Assembly: GCA_039105265.1 (NCBI GenBank)
Contig: JAPFFF010000028.1
Location: forward strand, 310,001-374,000
Reading direction: 5' to 3'
From: Tritrichomonas musculus
Taxonomy: Eukaryota > Parabasalia > Tritrichomonadida > Tritrichomonadidae
Length of the DNA: 64,000 bases
Below, in pieces: positions 40,814-50,569 of this stretch (the stretch's first letter is position 1; every line of letters starts with the position of its first letter). The translations under genes were made by a program, and so were the position numbers. The notes below the pieces were generated by a model. The model saw only the letters and a list, made by a program, of their open reading frames with translations, ran no database searches and was not told the origin of the DNA.

Positions 40814-42325
40814 ATGGGAATAACCAATGTTTATATGGAATTACAAAAACTTTTTATAGATAATAAAGAAGATTTACCAATAAATGAAATTGTTACATTT
40901 ATTAATCAAAACAATTTGTTTAGCAATGAATTGGTATCTCTTTCAACAATGCGATTAATATCCTCAATTGTTTATTGCTATCCAGCCCTTTTTGATCAAA
41001 CAGTTCATATCTTAAGTTTGATTGATAAGATAAGTATTAATTTATTTTTTATCAGTAATCTAATCTCAAATAAAGGAATAATGAATCGATCGTTGGTTAT
41101 TTATGTTCTACTTTGCTTATCAAATCATATTGTATTTGGCGATATAAAGGTTGAATTAAATTATGAGAATTTGATTTTCATCAACCCAATTTATATGAGC
41201 AAATTTCCCAATTGTCCTCGATTGACCAATATTTGTGATTTCAATATGATTGTTAAAATGTCAAATGAAGAAAAAATCAAAATCAGAAATAAGTTGCACT
41301 CAAGTCATCCAATCGTCCAATCAATAATTGATGATAATGTTGATCTTCTTAATGAATTAATATCGACAAGTAATTTTGATGTTAATGATAAAATTCCGAA
41401 ATCAATATTTGAAATACATTCAATTCTTGAATCAGCCCAACCAATCCAATATGCAGCCTTATTAGGTTCAATCAATTGTTTCAAATATTTATTGCACAAA
41501 ACAAGTTCAATTGATTATAAAAAATTAATGGAATTTGGTATTGCAGGAGGCAACAGTGAAATCATTCATATAATTGAAAATTATGTTGATGATTTCAATC
41601 AAAAATTATTGGATTTAGCAATTTTACATATGAGAAATGATTTAATTGAATATATTCTAAATAATTATGATTTGAAAATCAACTGTGAAAGTTATTTTCT
41701 CTGCATTTATGCATCTAATTATGAAGCTTTGTTACTTCTTCAAGAATTTGAAAAATATGATGAAAACAAAATTGGAATCAATTCAATTAAAGAATTTATA
41801 AGTTATAATTGCTTCATGTGTTTAATATTAAGCATAATTGGCTTCGACTACATAAAATCATTAGAAATAGACATTGTGAAGTCATCTTATCAAGGCAGAA
41901 GATTTGATGTTTTGAATTATATTAATGAACATAAGTTGATTGACGATGATTCCAAATACATTTTAGAGCCATATTCAATGGTTCTAAGCCATAATGAAGA
42001 ACAAGTGATAAATGACTTTCAATCATTTAAAGAAAATGCTATGTTTCATTCATACTTTGAATATTATTTTGATGATTATTATGATTATTATTATTTATGG
42101 TATGGTGACTATGATGATGAATGGGGATATCGCTGGCCAGGAATTGATGATGGAAATGGAATTGACAATTATGAGAGAACACATAAAAAAAGATTTACTA
42201 GAAATAAATGTAACAGAAGCACTGTAAACAAAAAGTATAATAAAATAAATTGTTCTCAGAGATTGAAAAAGAAATGCTTGAAAAAAAATATGAATCTTGA
42301 TATCAAAGAATACTTTGATAATTAG
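40814..42325 (+). CDS. DUF3447/ankyrin-repeat protein
   Basis: The product is about 503 residues. The N-terminal 130 residues (MELQKLFIDNK..LVSLSTMRLISSIVYCYPALFDQTVHIL) match the opening typical of the very large trichomonad DUF3447/ankyrin family. Ankyrin-like units follow: HPIVQSIIDDNVDLLNELIS, PIQYAALLGSINCFKYLLHK, LMEFGIAGGNSEIIHIIENY and LAILHMRNDLIEYILNNY. The tail from about 425 is rich in Tyr and Asp (DDYYDYYYLWYGDYDDEWGY) and ends in a basic stretch (KKRFTRNKCNR). These proteins are thought to be protein-protein adaptors. The longest open frame begins at a TTG 57 nt upstream; I start at the first ATG (40814), and the ATG at 40835 (MELQ) is an equally good choice. The tandem unit B lacks this gene. 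Confidence 0.85.
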   Translation: MGITNVYMELQKLFIDNKEDLPINEIVTFINQNNLFSNELVSLSTMRLISSIVYCYPALFDQTVHILSLIDKISINLFFISNLISNKGIMNRSLVIYVLLCLSNHIVFGDIKVELNYENLIFINPIYMSKFPNCPRLTNICDFNMIVKMSNEEKIKIRNKLHSSHPIVQSIIDDNVDLLNELISTSNFDVNDKIPKSIFEIHSILESAQPIQYAALLGSINCFKYLLHKTSSIDYKKLMEFGIAGGNSEIIHIIENYVDDFNQKLLDLAILHMRNDLIEYILNNYDLKINCESYFLCIYASNYEALLLLQEFEKYDENKIGINSIKEFISYNCFMCLILSIIGFDYIKSLEIDIVKSSYQGRRFDVLNYINEHKLIDDDSKYILEPYSMVLSHNEEQVINDFQSFKENAMFHSYFEYYFDDYYDYYYLWYGDYDDEWGYRWPGIDDGNGIDNYERTHKKRFTRNKCNRSTVNKKYNKINCSQRLKKKCLKKNMNLDIKEYFDN

Positions 42326-43189
42326 GGATAAAAAATTGTTTTATATTAATAAAAACTGATGTTTGTTTTATTTAAACAAGATTTTTTTTATAATTATTTC
42401 CTTGAACACTAGAATTCTTTTTTGTAGTTCATCTGTTTCTTTTCCTTCGATGATATTTTCATGTATTCTTTCTATCAATTTAAAATGAATTGTTTTTAAG
42501 ACTCTTCCTGACGCGATTATGTCGTGATGAAACTGTAGCATTTTATGCAATTTAAATCATTGTGATATTGTACTTCTTCTTTTGTAAAAAAAATTAAAAG
42601 TGAATTACTTTTTGATTTTGAGTTTAATGTTCTTCAATCTTTCTTTATAAAAAAGTGTCTCTTTCTGATTAACATCGACATTTTATTTCCATACAATAGT
42701 CTAACCAATTAGATGTTATCAATGGTAATCATTAAAGGAGGTTGTTCATTTATGTATCACCACTATTCAAATAAAATTTTTTTGTTTCTTTATTTCTTTT
42801 CAAAAATATATATGTCAAAGATTTTGGGCCATTCTTGATGCTTATAAATAGGTGTTGCATTCCACTAATAGCAAAAGACTTTATTTATTTTGAATTAAAT
42901 ATATGTAAAGTTTGTCCAATAATTGGAAAGTGATATAAAATATTGAAAATTGAAGTCGGTTTATATTTTATTTCTTATTTCAATAATTTATTTTTCTCCT
43001 AAAGCGAAATTGAATACTTTTTAAAAGAATCATTGAATTCAATTAAATAATATTAATGAAAAATTGAGTAATTATTTTAAAATCAAAAATAATTAATTCA
43101 ATTTAAAAAAAAGCTTTCAATCTTTTCTTACAAGCATTCGCTGGACATTACAAGCATTCAATCTTAAAATCATTTTTATATTAGATCTA
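42326..43189. other. Downstream part of unit A and upstream part of unit B
   Basis: No gene is seen. 42326-42815 is repeated at 44757-45285. From 42946 the upstream flank of the second coiled-coil gene begins; it differs from the first by a small insert (AAGCATTCGCTGGACATTAC) near 43132. Confidence 0.6.
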
Positions 43190-45285
43190 ATGAGTCTTAA
43201 AAACGTATCCGTACCTGTACACCAATCAAAATCTAAAGGCAGTCAAAACGATTCAATTGAAATAACTGACTCAAAAACAGAAATTGCATATTCAAATGAT
43301 GACATAAAACAATTGAAAGAGCAATTGATTAAATATCACAAAAAAAATAACCAATTAACAAAAGGTCTTATCAAATCAGAAGAATATAGAAATGAATTAT
43401 CAGAGAAATTAGCAGATGCAGAAAAAATGTCCAAAAAAGAAACAAATATTCTTTTGCAAATTCTTTCAGATTCCAAAAAGTATTGCCAACAAATCGAAAC
43501 AGAATTAACCGATTCAGAAAAACAGTTAAAAGACAAGAAAAATCTTGAAAACTTTGCCATAAAATTGATTCAAGAATTAATGAAGACAAAAACGGTTTTA
43601 GAATCTTATCAAAAGCAAATTTCAACAGTAATTGAATCCAAAGAAGTAAATGATGAAAAAGAAACAATCAACGAATCAAAAATTGAAAAATCAAATATTA
43701 AATCAGAAACTACTCAAACAGCAAACGAAAAAACCAAATCCTCAAAAACAATTAAATCCAAAGAAAGCAAAACATCCAATGAAAAACCCAAACCAAAAGG
43801 TCTTGTAATTTCAATGTCACAAAATTGCGAACTCCAAAAATTGAGGGAAGAAAACAAAAACCAATTGAAAGCATATAACAAATTAAAGGCAGAATTCGAA
43901 GAATTACAATATTCCAGAGATTTAGCAATCAGTAATTTGAAAAATTCTAGATACACAGACTGTCAAACTGCCGGCATTATTTCCTCCTTAAGAATTGCCA
44001 AAGAAAAAGCGGAGAAACTTGCCGTTGAGTACAAAGAAGCCAAAGAGAAAGCTGAAAAGCAAGCTGCCTTTGAAAAGAAAGAGAAAATCAGAGTCAAACT
44101 CCAACTTGAAAACATTCAAGCAACAATGAAGAATTCATTAAATAAAGCTGCATCAGTTCAACAGCAAATTGAAAAAGCTGAGGCCGAATTAAATGAACAA
44201 AAGAAAACTAAAAACAGGGCACTTTTAAATGCAGCCATAATGAGAATCGCAAAATTAAGAGCTGAAACCGAAGCTGCTGCACTGAAACAACAAAAAGATT
44301 TGGCTGAAGAAGCAAGAATTTTGGCTGAAGAAAAAGTGGCACAAATCCAAGCTGATATTGAATTGATTGAAGAACAAGCAAACGAGCAAAGAACAGCTCT
44401 TGAGTTGGCTTTGTCTCAAGTGGAGGAGGCTGAACAGAAAGCTTTGGAAGAATATGAAGAAAAAGTTTTAATGGAAGCTGAATTAAAGATACAAATGAAG
44501 GAAAATGAAAATTTATTGAAGCAAGCTCGAATAAATTTTGCTAATAGGAAAGACTAAGATAAAAAAAAAGTCATACAATTCAGAAAAATTGTAATTATCA
44601 AAATATTTTTCTGTAGCACAGAAAATATTTTTTAGTGATCATTAAAAAATGCTCTTTCGATTGGGGAAGGTTGGAATAGATTTTATTGAATTATCAAAAT
44701 TTCTTTGAAAATTATTATTTGCGGAATTAGATTCGAAATGTTTGTTATTGATAATTAGGGATAAAAATTGTTGTATATTAATAAAAACTAATGTTTGTTT
44801 TATTTATACAAGATTTTTTTTATTACTATTTCCTTGAACACTAGCATTCTTCATTATAGTTCATATGTTGTTTTTTCTTCGATGATATTTTCATGAATTC
44901 TTTCTATCAATTCAAAATGAATTCTTAGATTAAAAGAGAGTCTTTTTTAACATTGTTTTTAAGACTCTTCCTGACGGGATTATGCCGTGATGAAACTGTA
45001 GTTTTTTATGCAATTTAAATAATTGTGATATTGTTCTTCTTCTTTCGTAAAAAAACCAAAGGTGAATTACTGTTTGATTTTGAGTTTAATGTTCTTTAAT
45101 CTTTCTTTATAAAAAAGTGTCTCTTTCTGATTAGCATAGACATTTTATTTCCATACAATAGTTTTACCAATTAGATGTTATCAATGGCAATCATTAAAGG
45201 AGGTTGTTCATTTATGCATCATCACCATTCAAATAAAATTTTATTGTTTCTTTATTTCTTTTCCAAAATATATATTATTGTCAAA
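42946..45285. repeat. Tandem duplication, unit B (ankyrin gene lost)
   Basis: Homologous to unit A, but similarity jumps from the position matching about 40560 straight to that matching about 42312 (TTGATAATTAGGG, the end of the ankyrin gene). About 1.75 kb is thus missing, including all but the last few codons of the ankyrin gene. Confidence 0.82.
43190..44557 (+). CDS. Long coiled-coil protein, copy B
   Basis: 455 residues and the same length as copy A (39006-40373), with about ten amino-acid changes. Examples are R3L, ETIN for EISN near 160, TKSSKTIKSKESKTSN for NKSSKTIKAKESKTPN in the hinge, and NCEL for NGEL. The long second coiled coil is nearly unchanged, whereas the changes gather in the Lys/Ser hinge. 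That pattern suggests constraint on the coil and a freer hinge. No domain other than coiled coil is seen. The function is unknown; a structural filament role is a guess. It has the same initiator-like TCATTT leader as copy A. Confidence 0.85.
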   Translation: MSLKNVSVPVHQSKSKGSQNDSIEITDSKTEIAYSNDDIKQLKEQLIKYHKKNNQLTKGLIKSEEYRNELSEKLADAEKMSKKETNILLQILSDSKKYCQQIETELTDSEKQLKDKKNLENFAIKLIQELMKTKTVLESYQKQISTVIESKEVNDEKETINESKIEKSNIKSETTQTANEKTKSSKTIKSKESKTSNEKPKPKGLVISMSQNCELQKLREENKNQLKAYNKLKAEFEELQYSRDLAISNLKNSRYTDCQTAGIISSLRIAKEKAEKLAVEYKEAKEKAEKQAAFEKKEKIRVKLQLENIQATMKNSLNKAASVQQQIEKAEAELNEQKKTKNRALLNAAIMRIAKLRAETEAAALKQQKDLAEEARILAEEKVAQIQADIELIEEQANEQRTALELALSQVEEAEQKALEEYEEKVLMEAELKIQMKENENLLKQARINFANRKD

Positions 45286-45440
45286 TCCACACTAATTTTT
45301 TTTGTTTATAAAGAATGTATAATTCAAAATAAATATAGTTTATAAAGAATGCATAATCAATATCAATCATAATTATATGAGTAAAACTTTTTCAATATTG
45401 TGTATTTGCTGAGATATTGAAAAACGAACTATAACCTAAA
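44558..45440. other. Downstream part of unit B
   Basis: No gene is seen. It holds the ankyrin-gene deletion scar near 44740-44760 (GTTATTGATAATTAGGG) and the shared downstream sequence to about 45285. Confidence 0.55.
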
Positions 45441-47033
45441 TTATTTATTATTGCCACCTATATTTTCACATATATTATTATTAATATTACTATTAGATTC
45501 AAGATTATCTGCAATCGACATTGATGTTAGTTCTTCATGAATCACTTCATTTTCAACTTTTTTAATTAAAAATAATGAATATATAAATATTGAAATATAA
45601 ATAATGAATCCACTTATATCCGCAATATTATATACATACATTATTTTCACAAAATCATTTTTATAAATGACCTTGAGAATTTCACAGCCAGCACATAGTA
45701 CAATCATTTGCGTCAAAGAAGGAATCATTGATATCAGTGGTTTCTTTAAAATTAAAAGAATTGAATAAACAACAACACCAAAACATTGTTGAAATGATGT
45801 ATAAAAAGGAATTGGTAAAAGTTTTGATGATATTTCTAGTTCTAATTTATCATTAATAAAGCAAGCAGCAATTTTCTTATTAAAAACAACAAATATTAAT
45901 GAAAATAATAATCCAAATCCAATAGATAATGAAGCAGCCCAAAACAACAGTATTTTCAATCTTCTAATGTTTTTAGAACCATAAGCATGATTTCCTGCTG
46001 TCAAAAAACCAACACCTAAGGCAGATGGTAAAGCTTGATTCACTGAATGCAATTGAGTAAAAACAGCAAAAACACTTCCAATTGCATTGCTAATATTTGG
46101 ATCCTGATTTTGACTTGTTAAACATTGTAAAATTAGCATTGGTGGAACAACACTACCTATATATCCAAATAAAATTGGAAGTGGATATAACATACTTTTT
46201 AAAGTATGCTTTGATAATTTAAATGTAAATAGCATCTTAACTGTTGGCTTTAAACTAAATTTTCCCCAATAAACAAATATTAATATACCAAATGAAAATA
46301 AAATATCTGTTACAACTTTTGACACTTTCATATATGTTGCTGAAACATTACATACAAATAAAAAAAATGGAGTAAATATTAAAGTTTGTACAACTTTTGA
46401 TATTGATATAAGAATTGCTAAAAAAATAACTTTTCCAATTGATTGGAAAAAGCTTTGAGCAGCAACAAATAAGTTGGAAAAGGGAATAAATAATAATAAG
46501 AAAAAGTTATAATTAAACCCAGGTTTCAGAACTTTTTCGGGTGTACCAACAAATTTAAGAATTGGATTTATTAGAAATCCCATTGGAATGTTAACAATTA
46601 TTGAAACAAAAAATACTAATTTAAAAATGTCTGATGCTAGATATGCTGCTTCTTCTCTTTCATTTGACCCTATTAATGCACTAACTCTTGTTATAAAACA
46701 TTGACCAAAAAATATTCCTGCAATTGAAACAAGAGTTTGATATTGGGCTGAAAATCCAAGAATTTCAATCGCATAAGAATTTTCTTTTTTATTATATTTC
46801 TTAGTAATAAAGTACATATTAAGTGTTTCAAATACTGCTGAAACAAGATTTGAAAGTGGGCCTAATGACATTAATAAAAGAGTAACTAATGGTGAATATT
46901 TAATAAATCTATTTTTTTCATCTTCTTCATTTTCTCCAAATTTAAAAATGCTCAACACCTTATTCTGTTTGTTGTTGTTGCTTCTATCATCTAATAATTC
47001 TTCTTTAATTGAATCATTAGATTGCTGATACAT
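45441..47033 (-). CDS. MATE-family multidrug efflux transporter
   Basis: This 530-residue membrane protein has about 12 hydrophobic helices in two related halves, the MatE fold. Recognisable family features are LVTLLLMSLGPLSNLVSAVFET in helix 1, FFGQCFITRVSALIGSNEREEAA after helix 2, and GFLTAGNHAYGSKNIRRLKIL in the second half (the 'G...A...G..N..RA'-like loop). MATE pumps export cationic drugs or metabolites using a H+ or Na+ gradient. The N-terminal 45 residues and the Asn-rich C-terminal tail are soluble. It may sit in the plasma membrane or in a vacuole. An ABC transporter lies 0.5 kb upstream on the same strand, which makes this a small transporter cluster. The stop lies in AATAAATAATTT. 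Confidence 0.9.
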   Translation of the reverse strand: MYQQSNDSIKEELLDDRSNNNKQNKVLSIFKFGENEEDEKNRFIKYSPLVTLLLMSLGPLSNLVSAVFETLNMYFITKKYNKKENSYAIEILGFSAQYQTLVSIAGIFFGQCFITRVSALIGSNEREEAAYLASDIFKLVFFVSIIVNIPMGFLINPILKFVGTPEKVLKPGFNYNFFLLLFIPFSNLFVAAQSFFQSIGKVIFLAILISISKVVQTLIFTPFFLFVCNVSATYMKVSKVVTDILFSFGILIFVYWGKFSLKPTVKMLFTFKLSKHTLKSMLYPLPILFGYIGSVVPPMLILQCLTSQNQDPNISNAIGSVFAVFTQLHSVNQALPSALGVGFLTAGNHAYGSKNIRRLKILLFWAASLSIGFGLLFSLIFVVFNKKIAACFINDKLELEISSKLLPIPFYTSFQQCFGVVVYSILLILKKPLISMIPSLTQMIVLCAGCEILKVIYKNDFVKIMYVYNIADISGFIIYISIFIYSLFLIKKVENEVIHEELTSMSIADNLESNSNINNNICENIGGNNK

Positions 47034-47543
47034 ATTAAAAAAATGATTTTCAAAAAATAAATATTATTCAAAAAACCATCATTTTCAAATTTCTGAAACG
47101 GTGATTATAATTCAATCAAAAAAGGAATTTTTTTCAATTCCGAACACATTAAAATATGAAACATTTAAATTATTGATAAAACTAAAATTTAATTTCATTA
47201 ACTCATTATATGATTAAGTATAAGTCTAAGAAATCTATTAATTACTATTTTTTTTTTTTTTTTAATTCAAATTTCTGAGATACGGTGAAACATTTTTGAA
47301 TGTTTTACGAAATATAAAATGTAAAACAAAAGTAAGATTGTTTTCCATATTAGTATTAATATTTTGTTCAATTATTGACATTTTAATTGGAAAATTAATG
47401 GGAAATGTTTTAATTAACTAATGATCAGTTTTCATTGATATCGTAAATAAGCCATCTTTTAATATGAAATTGATCATCAGAATAGTTTGTATACTATATT
47501 ATAAAATATATATAAGAATATTAAAGAGAAAATTGAATATTAT
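47034..47543. other. Spacer between the MATE and ABC genes
   Basis: AT-rich, with a T tract near 47248-47264. No gene is seen. It should hold the MATE promoter because both genes are on the minus strand. Confidence 0.45.
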
Positions 47544-49322
47544 TTATTCAAGTTGATATTTCACTAAATTTGCATAAATACCATTCTTTTTCATTAAATC
47601 TAAATGAGTTCCAGATTCATGAATATTGCCATCTTTAAATACTAAAATTCTATCAGCATTCATAACAGTTGCCAATCGATGAGCCACAATGATACATGTT
47701 TTTCCATGTCTGATAGATTCAATTGACTGTTGTACTAGTTGTTCTGATTCTGTATCTAAAGCTGCTGTAGCTTCATCAAGAAGTAATATTGGAGAATTTC
47801 GAAGAATTGCTCTTGAGATGCAAATTCTTTGTTTTTGACCACCAGAGAGAGAAGCTTGATGAACAATTGTATCATAATCCTGAGGTAGTTCCATAATAAA
47901 ATTATGTGCATTTCCAATCCTTGCTGCATCATAAACTTCATGATCATTTGCATCAGGTTTTGCATATCGTATATTATCTCTAATTGAAACAGAAAACAAG
48001 ACAGGACCTTGAGGAACTGAAGATATTTGAGATCTCAAAAAGATTTGTGATAGATCTTTTATATCAACATCATCAATTAATATTTTTCCTTTTTTTATCT
48101 CATAAAACCTTTGTAATAATTGCAAAGTTGTTGATTTACCACATCCTGATTCACCAACTAATGCAACCGTTTCACCAGGATTGATTATGAATGACAAATT
48201 TTCAATTGCATATGATTCTCTTGTTTTATATCTAAAAGAAACATTCCTGAATTCAATTTTGCCCACAGCATGATCTTTTCCATTTATTAAATTTAAACCT
48301 TTGTGCCTGTCTACTTCTGGTTTCTGATCAATTATTTTTAGAATTTTGGCTGCTGATATGCTTGCCTTTTTGAAATCATCAACAAAAGATAAAGCTAGTG
48401 AAATTCCCATAGAACCAAGCATTACTGACATCATTAATATCATTACATCACCTATTTCTACACCAAGATAAGGCTTATTTACAACAATCCAATATGTATA
48501 ATACAATAAAAATGCTGTGGTTCCCCACGAAATAAATGCTATGATACCATTTTTAATGCCACCAATAATAGCTTGCTTTTGAACAATTTGCTTAATATTC
48601 ATTATATTTTGAGAATAAATTTGTGCTTCTCGTAGTTCACAATCAAAAGATTTAACAATTCTAACTTGTGATATTGCTTCTTCGGCTTTGTCAATGCATT
48701 CTATTAAGCTATTGTTATATTTCTCCCATAATTTATTCAAGAAAAAATTAAATAGTAAATAAATAATGCCAGATAAAGGATAAGCTGGAAATATGGCTAA
48801 TGCAATTCGCCATGCATAACAAAAAGATAAAATTATACCTGCAAGTGCTTGAACCATATTTGATATTACTTGTAAAAATTTATCAATATATACATTTTTA
48901 ATGAATGTTACATCTTCAGATATGCTTCCAATTAAAACTCCTGGTGAGAACTCATCATAAAAAGAAATACTTTGCTCCATTAAACTATCAAACATTTTTT
49001 CTCTAATATCTGTACAATAACAGGCTGTTACAACCATTCTAAAACCTAATGAAAGTGAATTTATTGCTACCATTGCTATAATAATATATAAAAGTTGAAG
49101 ACATAAATTTTTAATCTTATTTAAAAAATCATCTGTTACTGAAGATGTCATTACATTCATCATTTGGGCCATAATAACATTCATTAATAATGGCGATACT
49201 CCTTGGCATATTGTAAAAAAGAATGTGATAACTAAAAGCCATTTTCTATTCATTAGTTTATAACATCTTGCAAATTCATTTCCTTTAATTTCAATATTTT
49301 CATCTCCTTTTGTTTTACTCAT
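47544..49322 (-). CDS. ABCB-type half ABC transporter
   Basis: This 592-residue ABC exporter has one transmembrane domain (six helices, about 25-330) followed by one nucleotide-binding domain. Walker A is GESGCGKST (about 388), the Q-loop is SSVPQGPVLF, the signature is LSGGQKQRI (about 488), and Walker B/D-loop is ILLLDEATAALD (about 510) with the H-loop in IIVAHRLAT. The ABC domain is complete, so it should work as a homodimer or with a partner half. Eukaryotic ABCB proteins of this kind move lipids, peptides or drugs; the substrate cannot be told. No organelle targeting peptide is evident at the N-terminus (MSKTKGDENIEIKG). The MATE gene downstream suggests an export-related neighbourhood, though the two have separate promoters. 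Confidence 0.95.
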   Translation of the reverse strand: MSKTKGDENIEIKGNEFARCYKLMNRKWLLVITFFFTICQGVSPLLMNVIMAQMMNVMTSSVTDDFLNKIKNLCLQLLYIIIAMVAINSLSLGFRMVVTACYCTDIREKMFDSLMEQSISFYDEFSPGVLIGSISEDVTFIKNVYIDKFLQVISNMVQALAGIILSFCYAWRIALAIFPAYPLSGIIYLLFNFFLNKLWEKYNNSLIECIDKAEEAISQVRIVKSFDCELREAQIYSQNIMNIKQIVQKQAIIGGIKNGIIAFISWGTTAFLLYYTYWIVVNKPYLGVEIGDVMILMMSVMLGSMGISLALSFVDDFKKASISAAKILKIIDQKPEVDRHKGLNLINGKDHAVGKIEFRNVSFRYKTRESYAIENLSFIINPGETVALVGESGCGKSTTLQLLQRFYEIKKGKILIDDVDIKDLSQIFLRSQISSVPQGPVLFSVSIRDNIRYAKPDANDHEVYDAARIGNAHNFIMELPQDYDTIVHQASLSGGQKQRICISRAILRNSPILLLDEATAALDTESEQLVQQSIESIRHGKTCIIVAHRLATVMNADRILVFKDGNIHESGTHLDLMKKNGIYANLVKYQLE

Positions 49323-50283
49323 TATAATAAAAATAAGATTTTTTTTAATTTATTTATAAAAAAAAAGTTAAAAATAATTGAATTAATTAAATTTCTGATT
49401 ACATTAAATATGTAGAATTCAATTTTGAGTTACTGTGATTTTAAAAAAATTTATTGAAAAAAAAATTGATAAAAAAAACTTCACAGTAGAGTTTTGTAAT
49501 ATTCTGACCGTTATCATCAATATTGAATGCCTCACTGAAAACTGCATTCAATTTTTTGATAAAATAGTTCATGTCTTTATATAACGATCAATATGAGAAA
49601 TAACAAAAACGATTGCTTTAATTAAAATCTTTATATATAGGTTTTTCTTTAAAAAGCTAATTTTGGTAGAATTTTTTCACATTATTATGATATTTAAAAA
49701 ATGATACCATAATTTCTTTTAAAAACATTAAGCTATGATAATAATTCATATTTAAAGTAATTTTAAAGCAAAATTTCATCACATTTTTGACCGATTGAAA
49801 CAACAGGTAATCATCGATGATTCTAAATTCGATATTTAAGCAATTCGATCCGAAATAATTATTATTATTTAGCTATTCATTAGTACCTAAAATTATGATC
49901 ATTTGACATAAAAAAAATGTTTATGAATTTATATCGATGATTCGTTAGTACCTAAAATTATGAATAACTAAATAATAATTAAAGATATCTTTAATTATCA
50001 ACATTTTAATTCTTAAATAACATTTTAACTTCAGAGGAAGATATAAATATACTGATATATCAATTTATATTGAATGTAAAATTTTGGCCCAAGTTAGCCC
50101 AAATTTAATTGCCAAATATCCTCTGAATTATTTAAAATTATGAGAAAAGCAAGCCCACAAAATTTGGGCCAACTTGGGCAAAAATTTTATATATGTTTTT
50201 TGAATAATTCAGGAGGCAACAGTGAAAGTCATTATAAGCAAGAGAGACTCAATGAACTAAAAAAAATAAAAAAAAAAAATTAA
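49323..50283. other. Intergenic region with a GCCCAAGTT inverted repeat
   Basis: No gene is seen. 50084-50106 (TTGGCCCAAGTTAGCCCAAA) is inverted at 50160-50182 (TTTGGGCCAACTTGGGC) with one or two mismatches, giving a stem of about 20 bp around a loop of about 55 nt. A direct repeat TTAGTACCTAAAATTATGA occurs at about 49883 and 49946. Confidence 0.55.
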
Positions 50284-50523
50284 GGTACAAATCCAGTACT
50301 TTATTTTTTGAATAGGAGAACGTTTATTATTTGAATAGTTGCATGTCTCTGAAAAAGTTTAAATTGACTAGGTTTGTTTTTGTCAAATATTTCACAATTT
50401 AAATAAACATTATGACATGTTATATGAAATGGATGAAAATAATCGTTTTTTATTTAACATGTCATCTTATTCTTTGAGAATGTCAAAAAAAATTGCGGTT
50501 ACTAAACATACTGGATTTGTACC
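50284..50523. mobile_element. TTAA-flanked MITE (non-autonomous DNA transposon)
   Basis: A 240-bp element has perfect 15-bp terminal inverted repeats, GGTACAAATCCAGTA (50284-50298) and TACTGGATTTGTACC (50509-50523). TTAA flanks both ends (50280-50283 and 50524-50527). TTAA duplication is the hallmark of piggyBac-type transposition. There is no coding sequence inside, so it is a MITE mobilised in trans, if at all. No autonomous partner is in the window. It lies just downstream of the RCC1-kinase gene's stop codon. The perfect TIRs suggest it is not old. Confidence 0.8.
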
Positions 50524-50569
50524 TTAAATAATTAATTAAAAATAGATAAGTAAGAGTTAGTCAGAAAAT

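Larger units (their letters stand above)
38774..42815. repeat. Tandem duplication, unit A (coiled-coil gene plus ankyrin gene)
   Basis: The unit begins at AAAATTGAAGTCGGTTTATA (38774) and its similarity to unit B ends near 42815. The two coiled-coil starts are 4184 bp apart. Unit A keeps the ankyrin gene between the coiled-coil gene and the shared downstream part. Confidence 0.85.
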
